Positions 1-10,996 of a stretch of 64,000 nucleotides of DNA are shown here, piece by piece. Within the stretch, counting starts at the first letter, position 1, and each line of letters opens with the position of its first letter. The stretch is from Intoshia linei (Eukaryota; Orthonectida; Rhopaluridae). The translations under genes were made by a program, and so were the position numbers. The notes beneath the pieces are model-generated. The model was given only the letters and a program-made list of their open reading frames with translations, did not search any database and was not told where the DNA came from. The DNA is taken from contig LWCA01000018.1 in assembly GCA_001642005.1 (NCBI GenBank), positions 18,488 to 82,487 on the forward strand, read 5' to 3'.

Positions 1-1785
1 TATTTATGAAAGTTTACTGGCTATACCTGTTATTAAGGGGAAAAAAACTGAAAAGGAAAAATTTGCTGGTGGGGATATGACTACAACTGTTGAGGTGATA
101 GTTACTCATTCTGGCAGAGGCGTTCAAGTAATTTTTACATTTATTTATTTTTATATTTTCAAACTCACATGGGATTTTTACTATTAGTGTATTGATATAT
201 TTTTTAGTAAAATTTAGGGTTTACAAAACGTTAAATGGAATATATTAGCCATATAGAATGAATCAATTTTTAATTATTCCAAGTTACAATTACAGTTGGC
301 CCAATGACAAATTTTGACCGTATATAAAATTCTGTGTTTTTAAGAAAATATTTAAGAAAACTAACATTTTTTCAAAAACATAAACATCTACATCTAACAT
401 TAATAACAAGTTTATTTATTTTGATTTAGGCCGCAACTTCTCATTTCTTGGGACAGAATTTTTCTAAAATTTTTGACATTTCTTATATTGACACTGAAAC
501 CAATGAAAACTCTTTTGCGTATCAAAATTCTTGGGCAATTACAACAAGGTCGATTGGTTTAATCACAATGATTCACGGTGACGATAAAGGAATGATTTTA
601 CCACCCAAGGTTGCAAAATATCAGGTTATTTATAATTCACATATATAATATAGTGGAATAGTGGTCGTGATTTAAGTTTTAAGATTTAAAAATGGCATGT
701 AAAGTAGAAATCTGCATTGACCGTAATCTTAGCCGATTATTTAAAATATTTATTATTACTCTTACACGTTATCTGTTCATTTGTGTGTAGAGGCGAACCT
801 GCCATTGTTCGAGTTTCCTAAATATAAAATATAAGTTTAAAAATTTTAAATCTAGGTGGTTATTATTCCATGTGGACTAAAAGCCTCTTTACCAGAAAAA
901 GAATCTCAAGAAGTAATACAATGCTGTGAAAGCGTAAAATCTATTCTTGAAGATAAAAATGTTCGAGTACATGTTGATAATAGAGACAATTATTCACCTG
1001 GTTGGAAATTTAACTATTGGGAATTAAAAGTATTTAATTATTTTGAATTATTGACATTTTTCCTTTCAAAAAAATTATAAAGTATACTTTTAGGGTGTTC
1101 CCCTCCGCTGTGAAATCGGACCTCGAGACGTGAAAAGCAAATCATTGACATTTGTTAGAAGGGATACTTGTGAACGAGTCAAAATGGGCTTTGATAACAT
1201 GATGTATGCTAACGTAGTTAATTTATTTAACTTAATACATGATAATTTACTCACCAGGTACATTTACATTAATGTAATGTTATATTGTTTTTATTATATT
1301 TTTTAATATTATTAGAGCTACAGAAAGACAACAAGCTACACTTTCCACTTGTACAATTTTTGAAGGTAATTTATATTATTATCAGTGTAATTTTTACTTA
1401 CCGTTAAATTTCATAAACCCATTCGAAATGGTCGATTCCCCTCCTTAACTTTGTTTTTATATTTTTAGAATTTAATGTATTTTTTTAATAGAAAGTTTAC
1501 AAGCAATAAAACAGAATAAAATTATATATGCACCATTTTGCCTTGGTCAAAAATGTGAAGAAGAATTTAGAAAACTTACAACGATCGTGGAGTATTTTAT
1601 TTAATAAAACTATTATTTAATTATTATGGTTTAACAAACAATTTAGAAGCGACAAGCAATTAATGGGAGCCAAATCTTTGTGTATTCCGTTTAAAAAGAT
1701 TGCAGTGGTTACCTCAGAAAAGTGTATTAACCCCAATTGTACTTCCACACCTACAGATTACGTTTATTTTGGACGATCTTATTAA
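1..1785 (+). CDS. EPRS1: Prolyl-tRNA synthetase, C-terminal part (EPRS or stand-alone ProRS), 5' end cut by window
   Basis: Charges tRNA-Pro with proline; in animals this domain is usually the C-terminal half of the bifunctional EPRS in the multi-synthetase complex. Exons read about 1-127, 430-624, 856-1029, 1094-1257, 1316-1365, 1492-1591 and 1650-1785. The translation contains the class II catalytic core ([39 protein letters not shown]), then the anticodon-binding domain ([20 protein letters not shown]). It ends with the eukaryotic zinc-binding-like C-terminal domain, [10 protein letters not shown] and the typical last residues YFGRSY before TAA. A reduced cysteine set (CINPNC) remains in that last domain. 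Whether a GluRS half lies upstream cannot be seen, so the symbol is provisional. The ProRS assignment itself is very secure. Confidence 0.93.
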
Positions 1786-2794
1786 AATATGAATTAATTG
1801 AAATAAATTTATTCTAATTTTTCTTATTTTTTGTGGTATGGATCAGATCAGTTATTATTAAACGGTGCGGCGCACTGGTGCGCCGTGAGTAGAGTTCAAA
1901 TGTGCCTTAAAGATATTTGAGTTGTTTATACATTTTTAAAAATTAGTGTCAAACTTTAGACTTTAAACGTCAAAGATTAACCATTATTTGATGAATATTT
2001 TGGAATTTAATAATTAAATAATTTAAATATGGTAAACACCAAAAATATCAACATTACATCATACAACAAATGTTCTTTACCAGAGAATATTCTTAAATGC
2101 AACCATTTTTACTAAAAATCAAAAATCCACTTATATTAACCCTTAAGGGAAAAATATTATAGAAAATTTATAAAACTAGAAAAGTAAATTAAATTTTTTT
2201 TTGAATTTTAGTTACAGACTTGACAAATTACTATTTTTGATATTTTATTAAATAAAAAGAAAAAATTTTTTTTTTTAGTAGTTTATGCAATTTTATAATT
2301 CTTGCTTAATTATGTATTTATATAAATTCACAGTAACCCGTAAAATGTACACCTTTGCAATTCAATAAGAGTAAAGGTGATAAATTTTATTTAATGCAAA
2401 AAACTTGTCTTAAAAATTATATTTATAATTAGATTTTTCTTTAAGGGTTAGTAAAATTGGGTTTTTCTTTTTAGGGTTGGTACATTTGGATTAGTAATAA
2501 TCGTTGAATTTAAGAAGACGCACTTTACCAAATCAAAGTATTTTTGCATTATTATAATTTTATATTTATCGTTTTTAATCTTTGCATATTTTCGAATATC
2601 AATGTGCTTTTTTCTGATAAAAATTTAAAGTGAGCCAAATTTTTATTTATTTCACAGGTGCACCTTAACCTGTTAACTGGTTTACAATTTTAAAAGTGTC
2701 ATCATTTCAGTGGATGCAAAAAATAATAAATATATTTTTATGGTTAGTTTATTTTACTAGGTTAAATAGATTATGCAAGAATAATTATAATTTA
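1786..2794. other. Intergenic, AT-rich, no gene seen
   Basis: Low-complexity AT-rich DNA between the synthetase gene and a piggyBac relic. It holds a GC-rich palindrome at 1868-1885 and scattered copies of the motif cccttaaggg / ttaagggttggta near 2140-2160 and 2450-2490. No convincing exon was found on either strand. Confidence 0.6.
1868..1885. repeat. GC-rich palindrome
   Basis: Two perfect 8-base arms, CGGCGCAC and GTGCGCCG, separated by TG, in otherwise very AT-rich sequence 83 bases after the synthetase stop codon. It may be the end of a mobile element or a cruciform-forming site. The spacer is too short for an ordinary RNA hairpin loop. Confidence 0.6.
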
Positions 2795-4396
2795 CTAGTA
2801 ATTTTTAACAGTATGATAAATTTTAAAACATAGTATACACAATGTTTTATCACATTCTTTACATCCATATATCGTGTCCGTTCTTTTGTTTTGACTTGAG
2901 CATACATGATATTTTCGCCTTTTAGTTTTTCCCCATAAAGCTTCAATAAAATGTCTCCCAGAAAGTCTCAGAGGAGTCTCAAAATCTGAAGTTGATCGGA
3001 TACGCTTGTACGTTGGATGTCTATATTTCATTATAATATTTTCAATATAAAATTAACTCTTTCCATAGAACCGCCATTTTTTTATACACAATATACGCAT
3101 TCAAGGTGGACATATCGATAATTCTTCTGAATTGTTTGATGTAATACTTTTTAAGTTGCTTTCGGGTAGTACAATAGGATGCCACGAAAGAGTCATTTAA
3201 ATCTACACCTCCTATTGCGTCATTATAATCAATAGTAACATTTGGTTTAACTTTAGCTTCTTTATATTGATACTCTATTGTTTTAACTGAATCATTATGG
3301 TAGGTACTCATGATGTACACGTCCTTCTTATCTTTCCATCTCAACACCATTATTCTGTTTTGATAAAGGGCCCTCATTTCACCTTTTTTTAATTTACCCT
3401 GTTTTAGTTCTTTCGGTAACCCCAATCTATTAATTCTAAATGTTCCCACAGCGTCGGTTTTATGTTTACATAAAGTTTTGAATAATGAAATAGATGAAAA
3501 AAAGTTAATCATGTGAACGCAATAACCTTTGTTTAAAATGTCGTTCATTAATGTAAGGACAACCTTTGTACTTTAATATTTTTCGGTTTCGAAATCACTG
3601 TGGAAGCAAGTATCTTTACCAGTGTATATAAAGAACTTCCATATATATCCGGATGATGATTCACATAATTCATATAATTTTATTCCGAAACGTGAACGTT
3701 TTAGAGGAATGTATTGTTTCCAGCTCAAGCGACCTTTCCATAACCTCAACGATTCATCTATTGATACATTTTTTCCAATTCTAAAACATTGCTGAATTTT
3801 GTATTCATATGCTGGAGAATAGGCCATATTTTTCGTAATTTTTGGGGTATATCGTGAGAAATATTGGTATTGTCAGAAAAGTGTAAAAATTTAAGAAGTA
3901 GTAAAAACCGTTTCTCTGTAAAAACTTGTCCAAAAAACGGCGTTTCAATCATAGGACTGCGGGAAAAATACATAGCAAATGTTGGTTTTTATATAATTCC
4001 TTATAATAGTATTATAGCAAGTAATTGCCTTATTTCTGATGGGTATCTACGTGTCCAATCATAAACTCTAAATATTGCTATAAAAAATTATATTTATATT
4101 TACCTGCATTTTAATTTTATTTCTAAATTATTTATGAATTGTTCCATATACAAATTAGTTTCCTTACTAATTAATTCAATTATTGGTTGATCAAAATATA
4201 GTTTGAAATATGATATTGGATCATCAGGATTATTTATGTTTACTTTGATGCCGGGATTTGATATAAATTCTAAAGTTTCTCTTTTTTGACCATTGGAATA
4301 CCATATATCTGAGTTTGTATTGGTATTTGGTAATTCATCTTCAGAACTCTCATACAATAAATAATCAACGGATATATCATCAGAATAATAACTCAT
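2795..4396 (-). pseudogene. piggyBac-family transposase, decayed
   Basis: A near full-length but broken DDE_Tnp_1_7 (piggyBac) transposase on the minus strand. The acidic N-terminus starts at 4396 (MSYYSDDISVDYLLYESSED). The motif DQPIIELISKETNLY is typical of the family start. The first catalytic Asp region (VSIDESLRLWKGR, KQYIPLKRSRFGIKLYEL) and the third (YNDAIGGVDLNDSF) are recognisable. It ends with the cysteine-rich C-terminal finger (CKECDKTLCILCFKIYH). The reading frame is interrupted near 4010-4100, 3830 and 3040-3560 by stops and frameshifts. The second catalytic site, normally M-D-N-F/W, reads M-I-N-F-F-S-S, so an essential Asp is gone. It is therefore a dead copy. No terminal inverted repeats or TTAA duplications were located with confidence. 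Confidence 0.88.
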
Positions 4397-5295
4397 TTAA
4401 AATAAAATAATAGTTTAATGTAAATATAAAATTGCGTATTAATTAATTAACCATGGAATTAAAAAATTAAAGTTGACTAACTTTTATTTCTAAATTGACT
4501 GTACAGTAAAATCTCGATTATTGCATGAATAATTAATGTTTCTGCATTGTCTAATAATAATTCTATATGTCTGAATGTTGACATAGTATTTAATTTAATA
4601 ATTTTAACATGGTTGCTATGTTTTAAACCGGTATAATTTTGATTTTACAAAACGCATATAAGCGTCTCTACCACTACATGATGACATAAAAAAGACGCAC
4701 ATATGCGGTTCTAACAAGTTAAAGTAAAAAAGATTAAGAAACACTTGTTTAGATTAAAAATCTAACAAATTAACATATCCTCAATTTTATAAAAGGCAAA
4801 AAATTTAATAAAAATTATAAATTATAGTAAATAACAAAATTGTAACATTCTCATGAAAATATTTAAAAAAAGTACAAAAAATTTTAAATATACATATGTA
4901 ATTGATTTTTATTGTATTTACAAAATTATTAAATTTTCTTAACAAATTATGGTTGGATAATTACTAAAAATAATCATATGGATAAACTACATTTTATACA
5001 ATAGGACTGATCAACAAAGAATGGTGAAGCCAAATTATTTTACTGTCTACTTTGTTTTAAAATTAAAAAAAATCATTTTGAGGGAAATTGAAAAAAGTTA
5101 AAAGACCGCTCAGAGTGCGACACAGTATAGAATTTTGAAATTACACTAAATAATCAACGTTTAACATATGGCTCTTTTAGATTGTGATAATTATTTTGTA
5201 TTACCAATTTAAATTTTAAAGACATGAAAATGTTTAATTCAACTCCTAACTTTATTATTGAAATTTCTATTATTTAAATTTAATTATCGTTCAAA
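4397..5295. other. Intergenic, nothing recognised
   Basis: AT-rich sequence between the piggyBac relic and the CCT8 start. No exon-like block or clear repeat was found. The CCT8 promoter must lie in its right part, but I see no distinct motif. Confidence 0.55.
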
Positions 5296-8200
5296 ATGGC
5301 TTTACACATACCGAAGCAAGGGCTTTCAGACATGATGAAGGGAGGAGTAAAAGTAATTAAATATGAATAAACTCATTAGTATGATTAAAACACGCTTTAA
5401 CAATCAAATGCAACTAAAATGGTGTATTCACGAGTTCAAATTAATCCTGTAGCACGTGAAGTTGCCCTTGGCTTGAATTCTCGTAAATTATGGAAATTGT
5501 CATATGAAAATGACTGACTTACCGTCTATTAAATTTTTTTATATATCAACTGTTCCATTAAGTTAATTGTAAAGATTTGCAGTGGGAACATTTTAATAAC
5601 CAAAATACATTTTAATTTGAAAATTTTCAACATGAAATCCCACCTTACCTTAATGACTTGTATATTAGCTTGATTACGGCTATCATTTTGGGAATAATTA
5701 TAAAGTATGTGGGTGTAAAATATTTTTTATTTTGATTTTTTATATGTAAATTAAATTACTATTTTTTCAGCATTTTAAAGGAACGGAAGAAGCTATATAT
5801 AGAAATGTCGAAATTTCAAATATTTTATCAGATTCCATGAAATCAGCGTTTGGTCCTTATGGTATGATATTTTGATAATTGAATTATAAATTCTAGGAAG
5901 AAACAAGATAATAATAAACCACCTTGGAAAAATGTTTTTAACTAGTGATGTTGGCAGTATGCTAAACGAAATGGAGGTTAATTAAAAATGAAATGTAATA
6001 TAATATAATTAGGTAGAGAACCCTATAGCAAAACTATTGGTCATGGCTTCAAAGCAACAGGAACAGGAATGCGGTGATGGTACAAACTCTGTCATTATTT
6101 TTAGTGGTACACTTTTGAGAAATTGCGCTGATTTAGTTAAATCTGTAATTTTATTTATATTTACATTATTTTTAATTTATTTTAGGGTTTGTCCATTAAA
6201 GACGTATGTAAAGGTTTGGAAATTTCTTTGGAACGATCAAAACTTATTCTATCAAGTAATTTAATTTGATTAAACCAATTTCTTATTATATGTAACCTTT
6301 TTGAATTTTATTTGATTCTGATATTTAGATATTCCAGGCATGGTTATAGAGTCTGTTTTTGATAAATCAATAATGAATGTAGTTAAATCAGCGATAATTA
6401 GTAAAAATGTAGCTAATTGTACTCTGTTTACTAACCTCGTAGTTAGTGCGTGCCGTAATTTTATTTTAAATTACATTTATACGTTTTTAGGTGATATTTA
6501 CAACGACAATAACGTTAATACCGATCATGTGCGTGTGGTCAAATTACTTGTATATTTTTGTTATTATATGGTTCCAATTTTTAATGTAGGGTAATACGTT
6601 GTCGGCTTCTACCTTAGTAAGGGGGCTTGCTGTTAAGGGTGAATGTTTGTCTAAAATTAACAAAATTTCTGATAAAAACATTGCTGTATTTTCTTGTCCA
6701 TTGGATCTTTTGAAAACCGAAACCAAGGTTTAAAATTTAAACCAATAAAAAATAGACAATTTAAACTTTCATTTAGGGGACTGTTCTATTTGAATCTAGT
6801 AAAGAATTGATGGATTACAGTAAGGGCGAAGAAGATATGGTTGAAAAGGTTAGTTAATATTTTTATTGATATTTATTTTAATTTAAGCGTATGAAAGCAA
6901 TTTATGACGCCGGAGTTGAGTGTCTTGTTGTAGGTGGTAAAGTTGGGGATTTAGCATTGCAGTATGCGGATAGTTTAGGAATGATGGTTGTTAGAGTTAG
7001 TTCAAAATGGGATATCCGTAGAATTGCTTATATTACTGGAGCCACTCCAATTCCTAAAATTGTACGTACCATAAACGTTTATTTACTTAATATCGATTAG
7101 GCCATTCCTACCCCTCAAGAATTTGGAAGTGTTAAGAAGGCTTATACCTCATCTCAAAATCTTATTGTTTTTGATCAATGTAATTGCATATCGTTTATTT
7201 ATTTTTTTCATCTGGATTTACATTTTTATACGAATTGCGAAATGCATTTTATTTCCATTTGTATCAACCTTTAGACTTAGTTTGGAGGATCTCAGGTAAT
7301 TGAGGTCTCCAAATTATATTTTTTCTAATAATTAGATTTATAGTGGAATCAAGTACGAATATGACAACTATTGCAGTTCATGGGTCTACTATGGCCGCTA
7401 TTGACGATGCTGAAAGAGCAATTGATGATGGTGTTAATACTTTTAAAATATTGACCAGGGTAAACAAATTACTATGTGACTTATCTTTATGCACACGTTT
7501 AGAACGGAAAGGTGGTACCTGGAGCTGGATCAACTGAAATTGAAATGGCTATGAAATTAAGAGAAAGTATTTGCGTATATCTATTTTTTATATTTTTATT
7601 TATTTTTTAAAATAGAAAGAGGATGGTGTTTATCAATATGTTATCGAAAAATTTGCCGAATCGCTCGAAATATTTCCAGTTACTCTTGCTGAGAATAGTG
7701 GAGGAAATGTTTTATACTTTGTGGCTATTTTATATTATAATTAGGGTGTCACCATGTTGGAAAATTTGTATGTTGAGCATGCCAATGGAAATAAAAAGGC
7801 TGGAGTCATATTGAAGGTATAGTATTTTTCGTTGCCAATAGTAACTTTATTCATATTAATAATGTAACAATTATATGCTTCATATACAGTAGTTGGAAAA
7901 TTTTTATATCAGTGGTTCCTAAAGCGATCCACATGGTGGCCACAGGAAATTATAGGTGGTCCTCGAGAATAATTTTGAATAAAATGAAGATAAATTTATT
8001 AACAATAATATTATTCACGATCGATCATTTATTATGATTGGTGAACGTTAACATCATTTTATCAAAATGAAGTGAAAATTTACTGAACAACATAAATAAT
8101 TTTCACGTGCGTTAAATTTAATCTATGTAACGATTTAACTTAGTTTGATAGTATTTTCAAGAACCTAATCTAGCAAGCTCGTAGTCACTCTTAAAATGAA

Positions 8201-9364
8201 AAATAGCCCTTTAAAAAATTTGTAAACGAATTATAATGTCAATAAATTTAACCACCTCTCTAAGACTCTTGAGTTGACATTATAATTTAACACACAAATT
8301 AGTTGATATTCAAGAATTTTTGTCATGCTCAATTTAGTAAATTAAAACCATTATTTTAAAAAAAATTTTGTCGAGATGCCTCGGTAGAAGGATCTCGGGT
8401 AGGGTAGTTTGCCATAAGTATGTTTGAAAGTAATTATTTTTTGAATTACGCTTTTGAAGCTACTATGTCAAAATTAATGTAAAATTTTCGATTTAAGGAG
8501 GAATGTATATTAAAAAAATATAAATATTACCTTAGTAACGTATTCATGATTAAGGGATTTTTTGTGGTCTATGGTAGAAAAAGTTTGGGAACCACTGGTC
8601 TAAATTAAATTCAAATTTTACCACGCATAGTTTTAATAGATATTATATTTTTGTGGGTTTTAACAGAGCTGTTTTAAGGTATGGGCTGTAGCCCAGGTCC
8701 CGTCATTAAAAAAGGCCCCAAGTTAATAAAAGTACTTTACAGATATATCTTAAAAAGAGGGCCCAATTTATTTAAAAAATACTTCACATTGATATCTTAA
8801 GAATCAGTTTATAAGTTTTGAAGTGTGGGAATTCAAATAGCTAGAAAGAAAATAGTTTAAAGAATGAAAGTTCTGGTAATTATTCAATTTAAAATATAAT
8901 GCTTTTATTAATACTTAATAAAATAATACTCTAAGTCTCCAGCAACAATATGCCCTGTGTTTTAAACAGAGGTCTTAAATTTTTTTATATCGCTTGTGCG
9001 AAATTTTAAAGGGCTCCGCTTTTTTGCTTAGCCCAGGGCCACGAAGTTGCTTAAGACGGCTAAGGGTTTTAACGGTTATTAACAACCCTAGTATTACGAT
9101 ATAATTTAATTTTCGTGTAAAATCAAAAATGTGAATTAAGTATGATTTAGGACTGCGAAGAAACTGAAGCATGGGATAGTTCTCTTTCGAAGCATTGGAT
9201 GCTACATTTTGCAACACAGTGTGTTTTATCTATTTTAAGAGTCGATGAAGTAATTTTATTTACTTTTAAATTTATTTTTATTAATGTTCATATTTTAGAT
9301 TATAATGGCCAAGAGAGCTGGAGGACCTAAACCAAAAACTAATCCAAATTGGGATGAAGATTAA
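5296..9364 (+). CDS. CCT8: T-complex protein 1 subunit theta (CCT8), 17 exons
   Basis: Subunit theta of the cytosolic TRiC/CCT chaperonin, which folds actin, tubulin and other proteins with ATP. Exons: 5296-5352, 5771-5861, 5897-5976, 6013-6144, 6186-6255, 6329-6454, 6491-6549, 6590-6727, 6777-6848, 6888-7061, 7101-7179, 7344-7459, 7503-7574, 7616-7708, 7745-7816, 9151-9249, 9299-9364. They sum to 1596 nt (531 aa; human CCT8 is 548) with every phase matching. The start MALHIPKQGL and the end MAKRAGGPKPK with an acidic tail are CCT8-specific. The ATP-site motif GDGTN is present, as are TKGTVLF and VPGAGSTEIEMA; the usual GGG/GAG loop reads GAG. Several introns are 36-43 nt. The last-but-two intron (7817-9150) is 1.3 kb and contains two miniature transposons. 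Very secure. Confidence 0.95.
5419..5743 (+). other. Coding-like segments inside CCT8 intron 1 (nested small gene or relic?)
   Basis: Within the first CCT8 intron, ATG at 5419 opens a 32-codon frame (MVYSRVQINPVAREVALGLN start, ending SYEND) that looks coding. About 120 bases further, a second block (about 5635-5743) reads HEIPPYLNDLYISLITAIIL and continues as a single membrane span, ending in TGA. Just before it the same frame contains a TAA. Together they resemble a small one-pass mitochondrial or ER membrane protein that is broken or mis-spliced in my reading. I do not recognise the family. Confidence 0.3.
7910..8596. mobile_element. hAT-like miniature element in CCT8 intron
   Basis: Terminal inverted repeats CAGTGGTTCCTAA (left) and TTGGGAACCACTG (right) bound 687 bases without coding capacity. 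The flanking 8-mers are only loosely alike (5 of 8). The ends belong to the same family as the elements at 30663 and 32640. Confidence 0.7.
8664..9066. mobile_element. Second miniature inverted-repeat element in the same CCT8 intron
   Basis: The left end (gagctgttttaaggtatggg, then gtagcccagg) is repeated inverted and imperfectly at the right end (cctgggctaagc with gcttaagacggct). The borders are approximate. The interior is AT-rich and non-coding. Confidence 0.45.
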
Positions 9365-9631
9365 ATTTTTTATTCTTACTTTATTCAATTCTTCACAATT
9401 ACATGTGTTTTTATGCGTTATTTCGTAATTTGTATTATCAATGTTTTTCTTATCATAATCAACCTTTGCATACAAACTCTATATCTATTAATATATGTAG
9501 GTGTAATTAACTTATTTGTATCGATAATAACAAATTATAATTCAAGTTAGCGAGATATCACTAAATTAGAAATGCAGTTGATTCTAAAGAAAACTAAAAA
9601 TTAAAATTGTAAAACAATCAAATAATAGCTA

Positions 9632-10664
9632 CTGTCTTTTCTCGATTAGAAGAAGTCTTCTTATATTCGAGAGTAGAAGATTGCTTGAAGAAGGAAAATT
9701 GCTTATAATCAAAAACAGGACAAACCTTGAAAAATTTAAAAAATACACTAAAAGTTTGCTTTTATAGTTTAAGAAATCGTTAGATTTGTATTAAATTACT
9801 TATTGGGGTTTTTTCAAAATCTATTTGTGTGAGATAAAACTTATCAATTAAATAAATAACAATAGTATTAATTTTTGTTTAGTTAGTATTTCTGTTGATT
9901 ATTAATAATGAAATTACTAATACTAAAGAAAATGTACATTGAAAATAATAAAAACACGTCTGAATTACCTTATCTCAATGAATTTTTTGTTGCTAAAAAA
10001 AATTTAAAATTCAGATTACTTTCAACGAATTGCATAAACAACATATTGTATACTGTGAAAGCAAAACTTCTAAATTAAACATTCTATTGTATGAAGGAAT
10101 TATTTTTTAAAGAGAATATTCTTAAACCCAACTATTTTTACTAAAAATCTACTTTTACAAACCCCTAAGGAAAAATCCCACTTTTACCAACATCTAATGA
10201 AAAATTCGGTTTTAAAAGCCCTTTAGGGAAAGATCCACATTTACAAATCCCACTTTTACCAACTTTTAATTGAAAAATTCGGTTTTAAAAGACTTAAAGA
10301 AAATTACCGTTTTACCAACCTTTAAGAGAAAGATTCACATTTACAAACCCTTAAGGAAAAATTCCAATTTTACCAACCCTTATGGGAAAACCCACTTTTA
10401 CCAACCTTTAATGAAAAATTCCACTTTTACCAACCTTTAAGGGAAAAATCCCAATTTTACTTTTGATATTTTTGATTTTTAGTAAAAATGATTGGATTTA
10501 AGTAGATACCCTTTGTTAAAAATAAATTGATATGTTGTCTATTTTTTGTTTAAAGTTTTTTCTTTCGAAACCAAGATGAAACTTCTTATATTCAAATTTT
10601 ATTTAGTTAAAAATTTCACTGAAATTTGTATTTCAGGGGTCTGCTTATAATCGAGAAAAGACAG
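9632..10664. mobile_element. Tc1/mariner- or pogo-like non-autonomous element with TA duplications
   Basis: Identical inverted termini CTGTCTTTTCTCGATTA (left) and TAATCGAGAAAAGACAG (right) are each flanked by TA, at 9630-9631 and 10665-10666. This is the target-site signature of the Tc1/mariner/pogo superfamily. The 1.03-kb interior has no transposase frame but contains a degenerate tandem array (10110-10470). Confidence 0.8.
10110..10470. repeat. Degenerate minisatellite, unit about 30-35 bases, core CCCTTAAGGG
   Basis: About ten imperfect copies of a unit resembling 'cacttttaccaacc cttaagggaaaaatcc'. Single copies or short runs of the same unit recur at 2140-2490, 17430-17510, 32750-33010, 36424-36480, 37310-37340, 39870-40170, 46800-46990, 49990-50170, 51230-51310 and 63350-63410, several of them inside unrelated miniature elements. 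Confidence 0.75.
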
Positions 10665-10996
10665 TAGTAATATAATCATCAAATGATAGTAACTAAAGAT
10701 TATTTTCTGGGTAATAGGAGAGAAGAAATATGTGATTTTATTACGAGTCATTAGTTCTCAGCATAGAAAAATATAGATACAGTCAATTTTCCAGATATGA
10801 ACATTATTTTTTGATTTGAATAAAAATTGAAAATATCATTGAGAAAAATAGTTCAAGTTGAACACAAAATACAAGAAATAATTATCATAAAGAAAAAAAA
10901 TTAAATTTTAGAATATTAAAACACCCAAAGAAATCCTACAGATAAATATAAAGTGGCAGTTGGTATAGTTTAAATTCTTAAACATGGTATAGAACA

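Noticed and set aside
7276-7343. A 15-21 nt micro-exon in CCT8 between 7180 and 7343
   Set aside because: Including it gives seven extra residues or a stop. Skipping it (intron 7180-7343) gives a segment exactly as long as in human CCT8.
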